Part shown: one piece after another, positions 20,407 to 32,535 of the stretch | How positions within the stretch are numbered: position 1 is the first letter of the stretch | How the letters are laid out: each line of letters opens with the position of its first letter | Translations under genes and position numbers: made by a program | Notes under the pieces: generated by a model | What the model was told of the DNA's origin: nothing | Database searches by the model: none | What the model saw: the letters and a program-made list of their open reading frames with translations, nothing else | NCBI GenBank assembly: GCA_036245805.1 | Contig: BTRK01000001.1 | Coordinates: forward strand, 25,861,087 to 25,925,086 | DNA length: 64,000 bases | Reading direction: 5' to 3' | From: Pristionchus mayeri | Lineage: Eukaryota; Nematoda; Chromadorea; Rhabditida; Neodiplogasteridae

Positions 20407-22410
20407 ATGGCAGCAATCAGCAACACGTGGAGCGGATTTTCCTTACCGAGCAACCAAGGTACGTAAAGTTATTATGTATTTAGTTTATCTTTACCACATA
20501 CAAAAAGATTTTCATTACATCTTACATTGTAAGGCAAAAACAAGATTGTCGCATACCGAATCAGTGGAGAGCAGGACTACATCTTGTCTTTCCGATTCAA
20601 AGATAAAATCGATGGAGATGAAGTCACTGTAACCAATCGGAAGGCTAAGTGCATGTATCTCATGTGAAAGATCCACCTCTGCAGGCACGAAAGCAACCGT
20701 ACGGGTGTTCTTTCCCGATGAGGGTCAAGCGGTGTTCCTCTCGAACCCCGCTGATGCCTCTCGCCACAGATGCGATTGGACTACGGACGAGAAGTGCAGG
20801 GCAGCAGTAGTCCTTAGTTCCAAAATTGCGTGAGAAATATTTTTTATTTATAAGTTTTGTTTATCATAAATAAATGAAAGTGTTATCCTCAGGAAGGATT
20901 TTTCCGTCAAGAACTCTGAGTCTGCATCAGCGGGTCACTTGAAGAACCCATCCCGTGCATACAAGGAATGCAATGCTATGATTGCCAAGAGAGAGGGCAT
21001 TGCTAATCTTATCTTGCCAGGTGACGTCGATGAGGTTCTCGATCTGTACAGTGGAGGCAAAAACAAGAACAAGAGGAAATGGCAGCTGTCGGACGTGAAA
21101 AAGTTAGTTTTCATAGTCGGTTATGAGATGAAACAAATAGTTTCCCCATTCCTAATAATTTCAGAGCAACCGGAGTATCGAGAGTGGAGGAGTACGATCA
21201 GATAGATGATAAGGATATCGAAATTATAGGCCTGAAAGAGACGTACAGAATTTCAGACCCGGAGGACTCGAAGAGAATCTACCTGGCTGCGAGACGAACG
21301 TTCCAACTGGCGATCGATTTGGGAATCCAAGCCCTTCTCGTTGATGGTAATTTCGGTTTCACTCCCATGCCCACTTGTACTAAGAAACGAGCATACCAAC
21401 TTTTCACAATCCGAGTCTGCTGCCGAAACACAAGCTTTCTGCTGATGGCTGCTCTCCTTCCATCCAAGGCCGCCTCCGAGTACATCCTCCTTTTTGAGGT
21501 TTGCTGTGACTGTTTGAACCAATACATCGTATATTTACAGTTCCTGTTCTCGATCTTCTCGGAGATGAATTTCCCCCTGAGAGGAGTTCGGATCGTGAGT
21601 GATTGGGAGACGGGGATCATAAAGGCTATCCGAACTACTCTCCCGATGGCAACACACCAAGGTTGTTCCTTCCATGCCCTCAAATGCATTAATAACAAAA
21701 TTTCATCCTACGGGCTGAATGCATTCGCGAGGAGCCATCCTGTCGTGCGTGTGTGGTTCAATCGAATTTGTGCGTCCATCTTCCTTCCTCGAGTGTACAT
21801 TGACCAGTACGTTTATTCACGAATATCTTTCCTTCACTCGATGCTCATTTTTACTTCTTCCAGGTGTGGCCTTCTCGTGGTCCCTGTGTCCAATGTACAC
21901 CCTGCTTACACAGCAGCCCATAATTTCCTGGAGTATTTCAAGTCCGAATGGATGTCTCAGCCGGAGGCGATGGTGTGTAAGTTCATGGTCGATCGTCATC
22001 AATCTCGTTGAGAGTTGGCACCGGTAAGATTTCTGTTGAATGAATGAAACAAAACCAGAGTGCATCCTAAATTATTTAACTTATAGAGGACTGCTCAGTC
22101 ACTTCCTCGGTCACCATCCCCCACTCATGGAACTCGTTAAATTCCTCTTGGTGAGCTATATGGTATCGTACGACAATAACGGATAATTATACATCAGAAT
22201 ACCGAATTGGATGATAATATTTCTATGAAGCACTATCTGGACAATGGATCGAGTTACGAGCTGAGCGAGGAGGACGAGAAGAGATCGATCGAAACTCTGG
22301 CACCCATGCTAGAGTTCGATTCGATTCTGGAGGAGAGGGACCCAACCAATGCTGAGATTATGAGTTACCTAGATAAGATGACGAAATTCTGCCACGAAAA
22401 ACTTAACTGA
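20407..22410 (+). CDS. MULE transposase
   Basis: Likely exons: 20407-20458, 20534 to about 20640, 20685-20829, 20893-21102, 21165-21498, 21541-21807, then several to a stop at 22408-22410. The N-terminal half has a FLYWCH/WRKY-like zinc region (SRHRCDWTTDEKCRAAVVLS, later GHLKNP). The MULE catalytic domain follows: first Asp in LLVDGNFGFTPM, LLMAALLPSKAASEYILLF, second Asp in VSDWETG, the Cys-His motif QGCSFHALKCI, and a probable Glu in INLVESWHR. It would cut and join DNA at the element ends. Exons at 21807-22020 could not be joined in one frame, so a small lesion or a missed intron may exist there. The C-terminal exon (ELSEEDEKRSIETL) is acidic. Confidence 0.85.
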
Positions 22411-23085
22411 ATCTTAGAAACTTTCGTAGAATTTCGTAATCTAATCTAGTTTTTACCATTTATATTTAGCACTTTCACTTGTTTCTAATTAGAAACCATC
22501 CTTGTACCATACAAACAATTCTACAACTAATTTTACTCATTTCAGATTTCAACTCGATAGAAGGGAGAAGAAGACTAGTTAGATGAGATGACCAAATTCT
22601 GCAACAAAAAACACTGAACTAAAACTTGGAAACTAGCAGAATTTGGTTATCAAATCTCATATTCAATATTTAGTGCTTGCACTTTTTGCATATTCAGAAA
22701 CAATCCGTGTGCCATTCAAATCTATTAATATCTAAACAATTCATGTGCCATACAAATCTATTCACTTATTATTAATTTTCAGATTTCAACTTTCAACTCG
22801 AAAGGAGGGTAAAAAGTGAGAAGAAATGAGAAGAAAGTGAGAAGAACTGAGAAGAAATGAAAAGAAAAAATAAACCAATGGGAGAGTTCTGAGAGAGATA
22901 TGAGAGACAGTGAGAGTGAGACAAGTTTGAGAACTAAAGTAAAGTGATATGTATTGTCGTTCCTCTATTTGGATCATTGTGATAAAACTGTTGTATCTAT
23001 TACGTACTGTTCTTTCCACACAACGTAGGGGGGAAATGAAAATCGCAAGACCATAATGTATGCACATCTAAGGGGGATCATTATT

Positions 23086-23256
23086 TCATGCCCACAGGCA
23101 AGGGAGGGAGAGGGGAAGTTTTGGTGGGGGACGTTTTGGTAGAGGGGACGTTTTGGCAGAGGGGGGATGTTTTGGTAAGGGGACGTTTTGGTAGCGCGCG
23201 GAGGGGACGTTTTGGTAGTACCCCTTTAGAGAGGGGGGACGTTTTGGTATGGACCC
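23086..23256. repeat. Right terminal repeat of the MULE
   Basis: It is the reverse complement of the left end, with about seven GGGGACGTTTTGGT units, two more than on the left. The 8-bp duplication TTCCCAAG follows at 23257-23264. Confidence 0.88.
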
Positions 23257-24359
23257 TTCCCAAGTTCACGACGGAGAGCAGCGTCCCCGTGAAGGATTCA
23301 CTCGAGAATCTCGGCGTGCACTCGGTATTCGGAAGGGCGGCCAATCTCAGCGGAGTGAGTACCGTAATTCAATCGATAATCCTCTGTAATCTAGAGATTC
23401 TCTCTCCAAATGGTCATCTTTCTGTTGAGGTCTCCAAGGAATGCGGTCTCTTCGTGACGAAGATTGTGCAGGATGCTGTGATCACCGTGAGTTATACTCA
23501 ATTAAAATGTATTAGGGGAGGCTGGGAGGGGGGGGGGAGAAGTGTGCGTCAACATAAAGATCTCCATATCCTGATTCATCTGAATAGAAATAAATTGCTC
23601 CGTGTATCCATCGACTTTGCAGGTGTCGGAGGAAGGAACGACTGCATCTGCACGCTCCTGCCTGATCATGGCAAGGAGCAAGGGCGGTGGCCAGCCCCGC
23701 CCATTCGTCTATTCCATTGTCAAGAAGGAAGTGGTACTCTTCGTGGGCCAATTTGTGTGAGAAACCATCGAAACTACGGTTCTCACTCGATTCTGCCTGG
23801 CTTATCTGTGCAATGATCCGATATGATAAACTCAATTTGCTCTCATTTTCGTTGATGCAATACATTATCAAATATTGTAAGAATGAAGGGACAATTGCTA
23901 GAAACATTGTCTGAAGTCGACCAGTAGATAACTTATAGATTGTCGATGGAGCAGCCTGTAGCGAACCAATTGGAGAGGAAGCACATATGTACATGGTTGA
24001 CATTGATTGAAAATAATGTTGTAATGGTTATAATGGTGTAATGAGAATAGGAGAGAGGCTGAATGGAACGAAATGAGGAGTGAATAAGCACTTGCAAGAA
24101 TGAGAGAACAAAGTTTTTCGATTTTTATCAATTCCTTCCTCATTTTCATCCGATCGAATCCTTCTTCAGACGCTGCAAGAGTGGACGATCTTCTAAGGGA
24201 TGAGAAAAGGAGAATGGAAGAGATCAATCGAATGAGGAGAGAGAAGGAAAAGAACGTTGTGTTGTAGAAGTGTGTTAAGGTCGACGAAAGACGAAGCCGC
24301 CCTCAGTCAGTTCTATGGCTTCTGAAGGAGGACGTCATCGTTGAGGAGGAGAAGAAAGA

Positions 24360-24830
24360 AAATAAGAGAGAATGAAGGAGTAATAGGGAGTCTCAATGAA
24401 GAGTATTCACTTTTACTGGTGTATTTTTTAATCCTTCAGGAGGGGAGAGGGATCGAAGTTCGATGAATGGAGGAATCACACTCTTTTAATCTTTTGAAGC
24501 TAAGAGTAGAACTGCTTTCGAAGTTCACTCATTCATCGAATGAATCGGAAAATTCGATGGGATTTGATGGTTCAATGGTTTCCTCAGGAATGGATCAGGA
24601 GAACGCAAAATAAGTTCTAATTGAAGACTTGTTAGTTCACTTTCCTCTCCTCACATGCCTCGTTCCTCTTCCGAGAGTTTCTACCATGTACACTTCGTCT
24701 CTCTATTCCTATCAGCAGAAAGGTGATTCATTACTTCATTTCTTGGGGTTCTCAAACATGCAAGCGAGTATTCATTGTAGATGACGCCATCTCCATCACC
24801 CTTCTCTGATTCCTTGAAATTAGCGAGGTA
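24360..24830. repeat. Diverged duplicate of 49860-50310
   Basis: Long collinear similarity to 49860-50310, for example GGAGTAAT..GAGTCTCA near the start, TTCACTC..CGGAAAATTCG in the middle and GATGACG..TCACCTCCATC-like sequence at the end. Part of it contains a minus-strand reading frame (24681-24812). It is either a dispersed repeat or a duplicated 3' gene end. Confidence 0.6.
24681..24812 (-). CDS. Candidate last exon of an unrecognised minus-strand gene
   Basis: After a tttcaag acceptor the minus strand reads ESEKGDGDGVIYNEYSLACL and ends at a TAG at 24681-24683. A second candidate exon lies upstream on the same strand at 24898-24931 (acceptor cctttcag, donor gtgagt, RLNYAQVTNIR), and another at 31398-31480. 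Whether they belong to one gene is unproven. The segment is also part of a repeated sequence, which lowers confidence. Confidence 0.25.
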   Translation of the reverse strand, partial: ESEKGDGDGVIYNEYSLACLRTPRNEVMNHLSADRNRETKCTW

Positions 24831-25364
24831 ATAATCATCTACGCATTCCACACGCTCTCTAGCCGTTGGCAAGTGTGTGGAATGAAGAGATACTCACCCG
24901 AATATTCGTGACTTGTGCATAATTTAGACGCCTGAAAGGGACAATGGGAGGGGTTATGGCAACACAAATAAATCAGAGATACATGCAATAAATAAATAAT
25001 AATGAGCTTTATTCCGTTGCAATCTTGCCTCAAACAAGAAGAACATTTTTCTCACTCGCTTGAGCACGATATAATGACTAAGGCTACGTTAGAATGAGAC
25101 ATGAGAAGGGGAATGTTCACTCTCTTCCATCTCTTCCACTCATCACATTCGACATGTGCAAATCACGTAGGATAACGAGGAGATGAGATTGTTGAAGTTC
25201 TAGTGAAAGAAAAACGGGGGAAAAAGAAAGAGGAGGGATTTTGCTTCAAAATATAGAATACTCTCAGAAATAAATTGATCGATCGAAAAAAGTAAGGGGG
25301 ATGAACAGGATAAGATTAGCTATGAATGAAATAATTAATGGAGGAGGAAGGGGTGATCATACAC

Positions 25365-25840
25365 TTCTGTCCCTCCGACGACGTGTCATGTATTATGTGC
25401 ACAATTCACATAACACAATGAGAAGCCGCTAAGACTACTGAAGCGGAAATGAACGGGAAAGAGATGAGGAATCAATTGAAAAATTCCCTGACGATTCATA
25501 AACTCCATAGAGGTGGGTCAAGAGCTCTAAAGAAGGGATGGGGACGAATGGTCACTTCAGTTTCCCCGACTCAATTCGTTTTGCGTGCACTATTCACGAA
25601 AAACAATGATGAACCAGTGAGACTTGCGAAGTTTGAGTGAAAGAGGGCGGGAGGGCATGCGCCTATGAGTCGATAAGAGAAATCGTGAAAGGAAATCTGG
25701 TTTTCGTATACTTCCCAGACCATCAAAGGGAATGGTATATTCCCATTTTCGTCCCTCTGACTTGTCACGAGTTCTGTGCACGAATCACACAACGCAATGA
25801 GAAGCCAGTAATACTAGTAAAATGGGAGTGGATGATGGGA
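25365..25840. repeat. Three diverged tandem units (~190 bp apart)
   Basis: Similar blocks occur near 25370-25440, 25540-25630 and 25745-25835. They share a core like GTCCCTC..ACG..TTCTGTGCAC..ATTCACA..ACAATGAGAAGCC. No coding frame is conserved between the units. Confidence 0.45.
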
Positions 25841-26343
25841 TTACATTAGAGGAAGGCTATTTTAAAAAACCCTATTTGATTCAATCGAATCGACTAGCTC
25901 TAAAGGAATGGGCTCTTTAGGGAGGAGGGAGGAGACTGAGAAGGAACTGATGGAATGGAAATGGTAAGGATAAGTGTCGCTTCTGGAACAATCAATGAAA
26001 TGAGATCAGTTTGATGTAAAAGCAGAGTAGTGCACGTGGATATACTAGAACGAGGAAGGAAAGGGAATGAAGATTGAGAGAGGAAATTTATCTCGACGAA
26101 ATCATCTTCTAGAATTCCAAACCACTTTTAGAATCTCAAAGCATAGGGCCACGAATACCTCGGGGTACTTCCCTCTCACACTCTCACTCTACCCTTCTTG
26201 TTCCACATTCCCTCAATCTATCAAACATATTTCCTCCTCCTTCACTCTATCGCTGATTCAAACACATCTCATTTGATTGGCTGTTTCCCATCCATCAAAA
26301 TCAACTGAGCTCATTCTGACTGATGAAGGGCAATGGCCGGCAG

Positions 26344-26506
26344 CGGCAATAGGACAGATGAGCACCGTCGAATGACAACCTCCCGTGTGAACCCTTCTGC
26401 AGAACTTTCACAGGGGCATTTTTTTGCCAATAAGGGAACCGACTCTGGACATGCTAGGGAAGGGTATTATTTTGGTTATCATCCGACTGTGATCATCAAA
26501 CCGAGA
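26344..26506. mobile_element. Small inverted-repeat element (MITE), CACCGTCGGATGA type
   Basis: Left end ATGAGCACCGTCGAATGACA and right end GGTTATCATCCGACTGTGAT are imperfect reverse complements about 130 bp apart. A relative lies at 27548-27696. Confidence 0.4.
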
Positions 26507-26520
26507 CTTCTCCGGTCACA

Positions 26521-26709
26521 GTGGAGAACTTACCAGTGAAGAGGGAGAAGAGGAGACGCCGAAGAGAGCCCGTCGACCAGATCACTGCAATGCTCTACGA
26601 AGCCAGATCTGTCTTTAACCAAAAAGACGAAGAAGGAGGAAAGAATAACCTGACAACCATCCTGGAGGAGGAGGAGGAGGCGACGGACGACCTGAACAAA
26701 TATATTTAG
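26521..26709 (+). CDS. Candidate terminal exon, basic then acidic
   Basis: After a gtcacag acceptor the plus strand reads VENLPVKREKRRRRREPVDQ, then LYEARSVFNQKDEEGG, a Glu run and DDLNKYI with a TAG at 26707-26709. It has a mixed hydrophobic composition unlike the surrounding purine-driven frames. No family or upstream exon was identified. Confidence 0.28.
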   Translation: MENLPVKREKRRRRREPVDQITAMLYEARSVFNQKDEEGGKNNLTTILEEEEEATDDLNKYI

Positions 26710-27547
26710 ACGGGTGTCAGCAGGATATCGGGGAGGGGGGAGCAGAGTAACGAGCGGCTCGAAAACGGACACGACCGCGAGTCGGATGAGAGAGGAAGGG
26801 GGCATGGAGGGAAACGAAAGGGGAGAAAGGGGAGAGCGTGAGAGCGAATAAATTAAAAAGGGCGGAAAGGCAACGAGGAAGAATGATGAGAGTATTACGG
26901 AGGGAAAATAAAGAACGCAAAGGATTACGGTGGGAAAAATTTTTTTTAAAATGCGAATGATTTCTCTTTATTCCCTATTGGGAACAAAGAGAAGAAGCGG
27001 ACAGGAAAGGACAGCGCAATGCGATGAACGAGAATTATTAACGGAAGGAGAAACTAAAGGTCATCATTTCGAGTCGTTTCGTGAGTGAATCTCATCTATT
27101 TCATTAGCAACGGGTTATGATTGGTCTGCTTCAAAATTCAAGAAATTTGAGATTAAAAAATCGTGAGGGCTGATGGTGAAATAAGGAAATAGCAGAAAAA
27201 AACTAGAAAAATGAATGAGTGAGGTGAAAGGGGAGCCAAGAAGAAGGAATAAGCTGCCCTCGAGGATAGAGAGAGGTAGAAGGAGATAAAGAAGAGAGAA
27301 AAGATATTACTGTAGGAGGAGGGAATGATGGAAGAAGGATCAGTCACAAGCGAGGGAGAGGGAAGGAGTGGGAAGCATAACACATCATCACTCCTATACT
27401 CCCATTCCCACTCCTTCCCTGATGATATCATCATGACAATAGGCAATGCATTTACAGGAGAACACAGTTAATATGTATAAAAATGTCATAAGAAGACATG
27501 CATCTCTGCACCTTCCATGTCCAGCGATGGGAAACACTAGGCCGATT

Positions 27548-27696
27548 GATCACCGTCGGATGCTACCATTCCGGATGATAAATAATAATATAACCGTTCC
27601 GTAGTACTTTCGCAGTAAACTTTCTGACAATGGGACATCTGCACTGAAGACACTGCTGAGGGGTACTATTGGATATCATCCTACGGTAATCATGCG
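27548..27696. mobile_element. Small inverted-repeat element (MITE), second copy
   Basis: Left end TGATCACCGTCGGATGCTAC and right end GGATATCATCCTACGGTAAT are imperfect reverse complements, matching the ends of the element at 26344-26506. Confidence 0.42.
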
Positions 27697-29004
27697 CACT
27701 AGTGTCGATGGGAAGAAAGGGCAAATCAGAGAGTGGAAGGGGTGAGGACATGAAATGATGTGATCAAATCACTAGCGAAATAGAACAGATTTGACAAGTA
27801 GGGAGAAGACAATGAGGTAATGAGGGAATCAAGATTGGGTGGCGGAGAAAGATATGAACAAATCAGAAAATAGGTTCAACAATATGAGAAGATAGAAGAA
27901 CAAAAAAGAGGGAACTCTTGGATAGAGTGAGATCGGGGAGAGAGTTAGGAGGGAATCAGATAACTGTAGAAGGAGAGAAGGATGGGAGCAGGATTAAGAG
28001 ACGGAGTAAGAGACGGAGAGAAGAAATGGGAAAACTCATCATCCCTCTCAAAATCACTCTCACTCCCACTCCTTCGCTGATGACGATTAATCATCATGAT
28101 GATAGGCTATACAATTACAAGAGGAAATGAAGATGAAAGACGGAGAGATTGAGGGGTGATATCTCTGATTAACCACGGGACGGACATACTCTTATTACGT
28201 GGTTGAGGGATGTAGATGGATTCGAACTGGAGAAAAATAATCATAGGTTTCCTAGACTGTCCTTATTGTGATGAAGGAACATGAATGGGATGATGACTAC
28301 CGCGACAAGACAATCGCTCGATTACGTGTCAAAGAATCAATCTGTTTTTAATAACGTCGGTCAAAAATAATATTAGCAGGATTTTAAGAACTGAGGACAA
28401 CTTTTGATTTTTAAAATGGTTTATAGCTCATACAACAACTTCGTAATAAGAGTATGCCCATCCCCTGCCAGAGTAATTCAAAATCATGATAACAATGCTT
28501 GCCTCCTATTCTCCTCCTCCGTTCCCTCTGGTTGGAGGAGGCGGGGTGGGCGAGGGGCGGCGAGTCGACCCTGATGAAAAATATATTGAGGTCAGTGGGG
28601 ACAGCTTATTGGGAGTGGGGGAGGCAGAGAAACGATCGACACGAAACGAATGCGAGAAATGGATGACAGAGCAATGGCAAACGGAATAAAAGAGATGGAA
28701 AAGAGAGAAGAAAGGAAGAGGGAGAGAGCGAGTAAACTGAAAAGGGTGGAAAGACGAGAAAGGATGTGCAGGCAATAATGGTGGAGAATATAAGGAACGC
28801 AAGGGGGGGGGGTGTGAAATGGGTTGAGCGATAAGTAATGAATAAGGAATGAGGACAAGAGCAACGATTTCTTTCACGCTAAAATGTAAAATAGAAGAGA
28901 GAGATGGGAAATGGTATGGTCGGCCTGATATAATGAACGGACCAATTATCGAAGAAGAGCCGTTGTTTTAGCACTTCAAGCACACTTTGCTCAACTTCCC
29001 CTTA

Positions 29005-29045
29005 GTTATTAGTCTAATGGCTCATTTTGCCATTAGACTAATAAC
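29005..29045. repeat. Perfect 17-bp hairpin with 7-nt loop
   Basis: GTTATTAGTCTAATGGC at 29005-29021 is exactly complementary to 29029-29045 across the loop TCATTTT. No T-run follows directly and no neighbouring gene suggests its role. Confidence 0.8.
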
Positions 29046-29202
29046 TTGTTCAAAGTATTGCACAAAAAAGAAATGTTGCTAACATTACAGTCAAAAGTGA
29101 CAAAACGAAGTTGATTCCTCAGAATAAATAAGTGCTTGTTTTTCAAAATGGCGAGATACGTCGCGATATAATGTAACGCTTATTTTAAATGCATACTGTG
29201 CA

Positions 29203-29342
29203 TTGTTAGAGTTTCCCAACACCCATGAAAAGAATTTGAGCAGACGGGGGTTCCATGATATTACAATGCTAATGATATTACAATGCTAAATGCTAAATAA
29301 TATAGAAATGCATTTTCAAGGGTGTTGGGTAACTTTAACCAT
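29203..29342. mobile_element. ~140-bp MITE with ~28-bp ends
   Basis: The left end (TTAGAGTTTCCCAACACCC) and right end (GGGTGTTGGGTAACTTTAA) are near-complementary over about 28 bases. The centre contains a duplicated TGATATTACAATGCTAA. Confidence 0.65.
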
Positions 29343-31397
29343 ACATAAACCGCCTCCTCCCATTCTTTACTTTCTCGTTCTTCTCGCCCCTCTGCATATA
29401 TGGCGGTGGTCGGCCAGCAGACCCTGCAAAGGAGAACTGATTAGGCAGGTATCACAAGGGGCAGGCCAGGGGGAGCAATACGCGATCAACGGAGCACACG
29501 CGAAAACGAGAAAGAGGATGAAAGAGAGGGGTCGAATGCCGATTGGACGAGAAACACGCGAGAGAGAAGCAAAGAGAAGAGAAGAAGGAGAGATGAGAGA
29601 GAGAGTGGGTTGAATGGAGAGAGACTAGAAGAACAGAGTATATGGAAGGGGAGGGGTACTGTGGAGTAAAGAAATATAAAGGAGATAACAAAAGTCTGAT
29701 AGCATGGGAAGAAGTAGATAACGAACATGGGTGTGAAAAGCAACAAGATCATGAACAGGAACGGGATTTTACGAGAATTCGCATGTTTAGTGGTAAGTCT
29801 TCCATTTTTCAAGAAAGGAATGCATGTGGAGAACAACAATTCGGAGAATAAGCGAGTGCCTTCCCATTTCCCTCAATATTGCAGGTTGTGGTAAGCACGA
29901 GCACTAAACTCGATTTTTGAATCAAAAAGAGGCGGTTTTGTGTGAGCAAAAAAGATATTCCATGATCCTCAAGCATAGTTTTCTTTCCCATTAAAGTAAG
30001 AGAACAAATCGATTCTATCGCCTGCGTAAGCACTACATTAGCTCGAAATAATGGGGAAAGGATGACAACGCATGACGGGAAGAAAGCCGAGAACTGCTCT
30101 AGTTGAAAGAAGAGCGTGAAGTTCGATAAAACATGTAAACTAGTGCGATCAAGAGGCCTTTTTCTCTGAGCAAGTTCGATAAGAGCCAAAATAGCGTATC
30201 AACGAGGGAATTTCATTTAACGCGAATTCTAAATCATGAAAATCGGCCATCCAATGATAAACGAAATTGACGCAGATAAACGAGCACGCATCGTACAGTC
30301 AATAATTACCGTAATCCCGTTCACTGACCGTCCTCTAAATCTATCGATCTCTGACATAAAAAGTCAATTCAAATAAACTTATCATGCATTTTCGATAGAT
30401 TCTTTGACTATTTTTGCTTTATATTGATAAGATTGAACTAACCTTCAAGCAATCAAAATTCATGAGCATTTTGGCTCGGTTTCGCTCTTGAATTCCTTAC
30501 CTTGAATTCCTTGCCTACCTCTCGAGACCGGAAGGAGAATAAGAGAGAAAGAAACTAAACACGAACGTGTATCCTGCAAATAAGATTTTAACATCTCTAA
30601 TTGTGAATGACTCCCTGATAGATCCTACTACTGCAAATCACTGGACAACGAAGGGAAGTAGAACAGATGAAGAGTAGATGCTACCTGGAAGTAGAGACCT
30701 GGAAAGAGAATTGAGAGATCGCTAGTGGTAGGTTCATCGATCGTGCAAGACAAAGTGGAAAGTGTTTTTTCTCTCCCTTCACACTCTTCCCAATATCTTT
30801 GATCTCTCGTGCCAATTTCACAAGATGATCAGAAAGTTCAGAAGAACTCTAGTGATTGGTTTTCCTGGAATTCTGATCCGTAAAAAAACAAACTCTAAAG
30901 TCAATATCTCTGCGGAAAATCGACAAATGAAAATTGCGGGAATTTTTTTCAAGCTCCTCCCCCTTTATCTCTCCATTCTCCTCGTCTCCCCTCTCGTGTC
31001 TCCCCTTTATCTCTCCCCCCCCCTCTTTCTCTCTTCCACTCGACGCTCCCCTCTCCACGCTATCCCTCACTTCCCCATCATGCCTCACCTTGTGCTTCAT
31101 TTGAGCAGGTTTTTTATCGTTCTCATTCAAAAATTGCAATTATTATTTTTCTCTCTGCCAAGGGTGAATTAGAGCGGCATTACTGTTTAGCAAGTTCAGT
31201 TAGATCTGTGACATTCTGGGGCTCGACCAACACTCCACTAATAGGGCAGTTACAAGCTCCGCGAGATCTTTTCTGACAAATTCGAGTTGAAGTAGGAAAT
31301 CTCGCGTCTGATTTGATAGAGGATACGCAGATCACTCATTCTCGACAAGCATATTAGATCGAAAGAGGGCAAGGGACCATACCTCATTACTTCTCAC

Positions 31398-31480
31398 CTC
31401 TCTTTCCCATCGTAGTCGTCGTAGTCTCGGGCGATGGTGGTTGCGTGATGCGAGAGGAAGTTGGAAGTTCGCTCAGCTAC
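31398..31480 (-). CDS. Isolated minus-strand exon, unrecognised gene
   Basis: Strong acceptor (ctcattgcag) and donor (gtgaga) frame an 83-nt exon that reads VAERTSNFLSHHATTIARDY and then DDYDGKER. Splice sites and composition are good, but neighbouring exons on the minus strand were not located with certainty (candidates 24898-24931 and 24681-24812 are far away). I do not recognise the protein. Confidence 0.45.
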
Positions 31481-32535
31481 CTGCAATGAGAAATCGATTG
31501 ACCCGATTACAATCGACTACCACTCATCCCGAGTAACTATTTTCTGTCTCCTATATCCTGATACTGGCGAGAGAAGATTCTATGAGTTTTGCATTGGCTT
31601 TTGGCTGAAAGGGGATTATCGAGAGCGCAGATTCTAGCAGAGGCGAAAGGAATTTTGGTTCGACGAGTGATTGAGGTCTAATTAACGCGCAATAAGGGCA
31701 AGTGTGAGGTAATCAATGCACAATGAACCAGAAAATGTGAAAATTGAGCGGATCGCCAATTCCTCGATTTGATCGCATCCTTGGGGAGTCTAGAACTGTT
31801 ACTGAGAACTCTAAGGCAAAGGCTGTTTTCTTCGACTGGAAGCATTTAAAACATGCTGAAATGGAGATATTGCGACAAAATCGATAATTAAGGTGAACAC
31901 TCTGTTTGTCAGAATTTGATAACGCACAGCCTGATTAGATCGCGGGAGACGAGCTGAGGCGATAGACAGACATAGTTATGAATGAATACGTAATTAATAC
32001 AAAATGGCGAACGGGAAATTTTCGAAAGTCTGATACTATAGGACCAGTTTCTGATTAGTGGTGTTTTTATGTGTGACAAAATTCGGCTATCGCCTACCGG
32101 TTGTGAGCATGTGCACATATCAATTTGGGCCAAACTTTTTTTCTTTACATATCTTAATTGTTGTTAATCGATTGATCGATAATTTTCTGACCTACTTTAC
32201 GTTGCATAATCACTGCCGATATGAGGCACGCTTGCTTCGCTTGTTTCTGAATATTTCTCAACGCTTTCTAGCTATCTCGAGGGTGTCATTTTCCTAACCG
32301 TCGGGCAGATTCTTCATCCTTGATTCTAATAATCGTAGCTGCAACAGATACCCCTGACCTACACTCATTATTATCCTCATCACATACTCTCAAAATATAC
32401 TGACGTTCCTTCGAATGATCGTTGTTCGGCGTCACTCTTTAGATTGTATATCTGTCAGTCTTTGCTTTCTGTAATTTTCATGTAAATTTCAGATCTATCC
32501 TGATTAAATTTCAATCTCCAAATTATACTCCTCAG
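31481..32535. other. No gene identified
   Basis: AT-rich sequence without a convincing exon. It could hold the 5' part or promoter of the KH-domain gene that starts to be readable at 32536. Confidence 0.35.

Larger units (their letters stand above)
19904..23256 (+). mobile_element. Complete Mutator-like element (MULE), 3353 bp
   Basis: The ends are inverted repeats starting GGGTCCATACC, flanked by an exact 8-bp duplication, which fits Mutator-superfamily targeting. The left terminal repeat covers about 19904-20040 and the right about 23086-23256, each built from repeated ACCAAAACGTCCCC units. A MULE transposase gene lies between, on the plus strand, with a TATA box and GC-rich tandem repeats in front of it. 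The intact duplication and near-perfect ends imply recent movement. Confidence 0.9.
17841..23760 (+). pseudogene. Serpin gene, split by a transposon in a coding exon
   Basis: Thirteen exons: 17841-17849, 17905-18018, 18202-18289, 18359-18433, 18566-18666, 18718-18816, 19046-19171, 19253-19327, 19442-19522, 19566-19679, 19889-19903 continued at 23265-23354, 23397-23486, 23623-23760. Serpin landmarks in order: ESFVFSPFAL, LWMLVEGAKGTTRSEI, NALFLDQSFSIEESY, INKFVQECTKGLIKGG, GNWGSAFNRF, YSMVIWMSEDDF, VHIPKFTTES, LENLGVHSVFGRAANLSG, and a reactive loop starting EEGTTASARS, then PRPFVYSIVKKEVVLFVGQF-stop. An inhibitory hinge (GTTASA) suggests a suicide-substrate protease inhibitor. A Mutator-like element splits exon 11 at VHIPK/FTTES, so this allele is probably null. 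Intron 7 would begin GC (gcataag). There is no signal peptide at the apparent start, so the product was probably intracellular. Confidence 0.85.
24932..31397. other. 6.5 kb of purine-rich, repeat-laden DNA without a clear gene
   Basis: Long GA-rich strings, diverged internal repeats and small inverted-repeat elements dominate. Many reading frames here are composition artefacts (Lys/Glu/Arg-rich on one strand, Ser/Phe/Leu-rich on the other). Blocks at 26820-26930 and 28725-28805 resemble each other (GAGCGAATAA..GGCGGAAAGGC type), as do parts of 29500-29640. The only segments with some exon character are listed separately. Confidence 0.5.

Noticed and set aside
28506..28877. Long minus-strand frame rich in Pro, Ser, Leu and Phe
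   Set aside because: It mirrors a purine-rich plus strand and has no splice signals or domain; it is a composition artefact. The same holds for frames at 27153-27446, 29486-29839 and 48428-48754.
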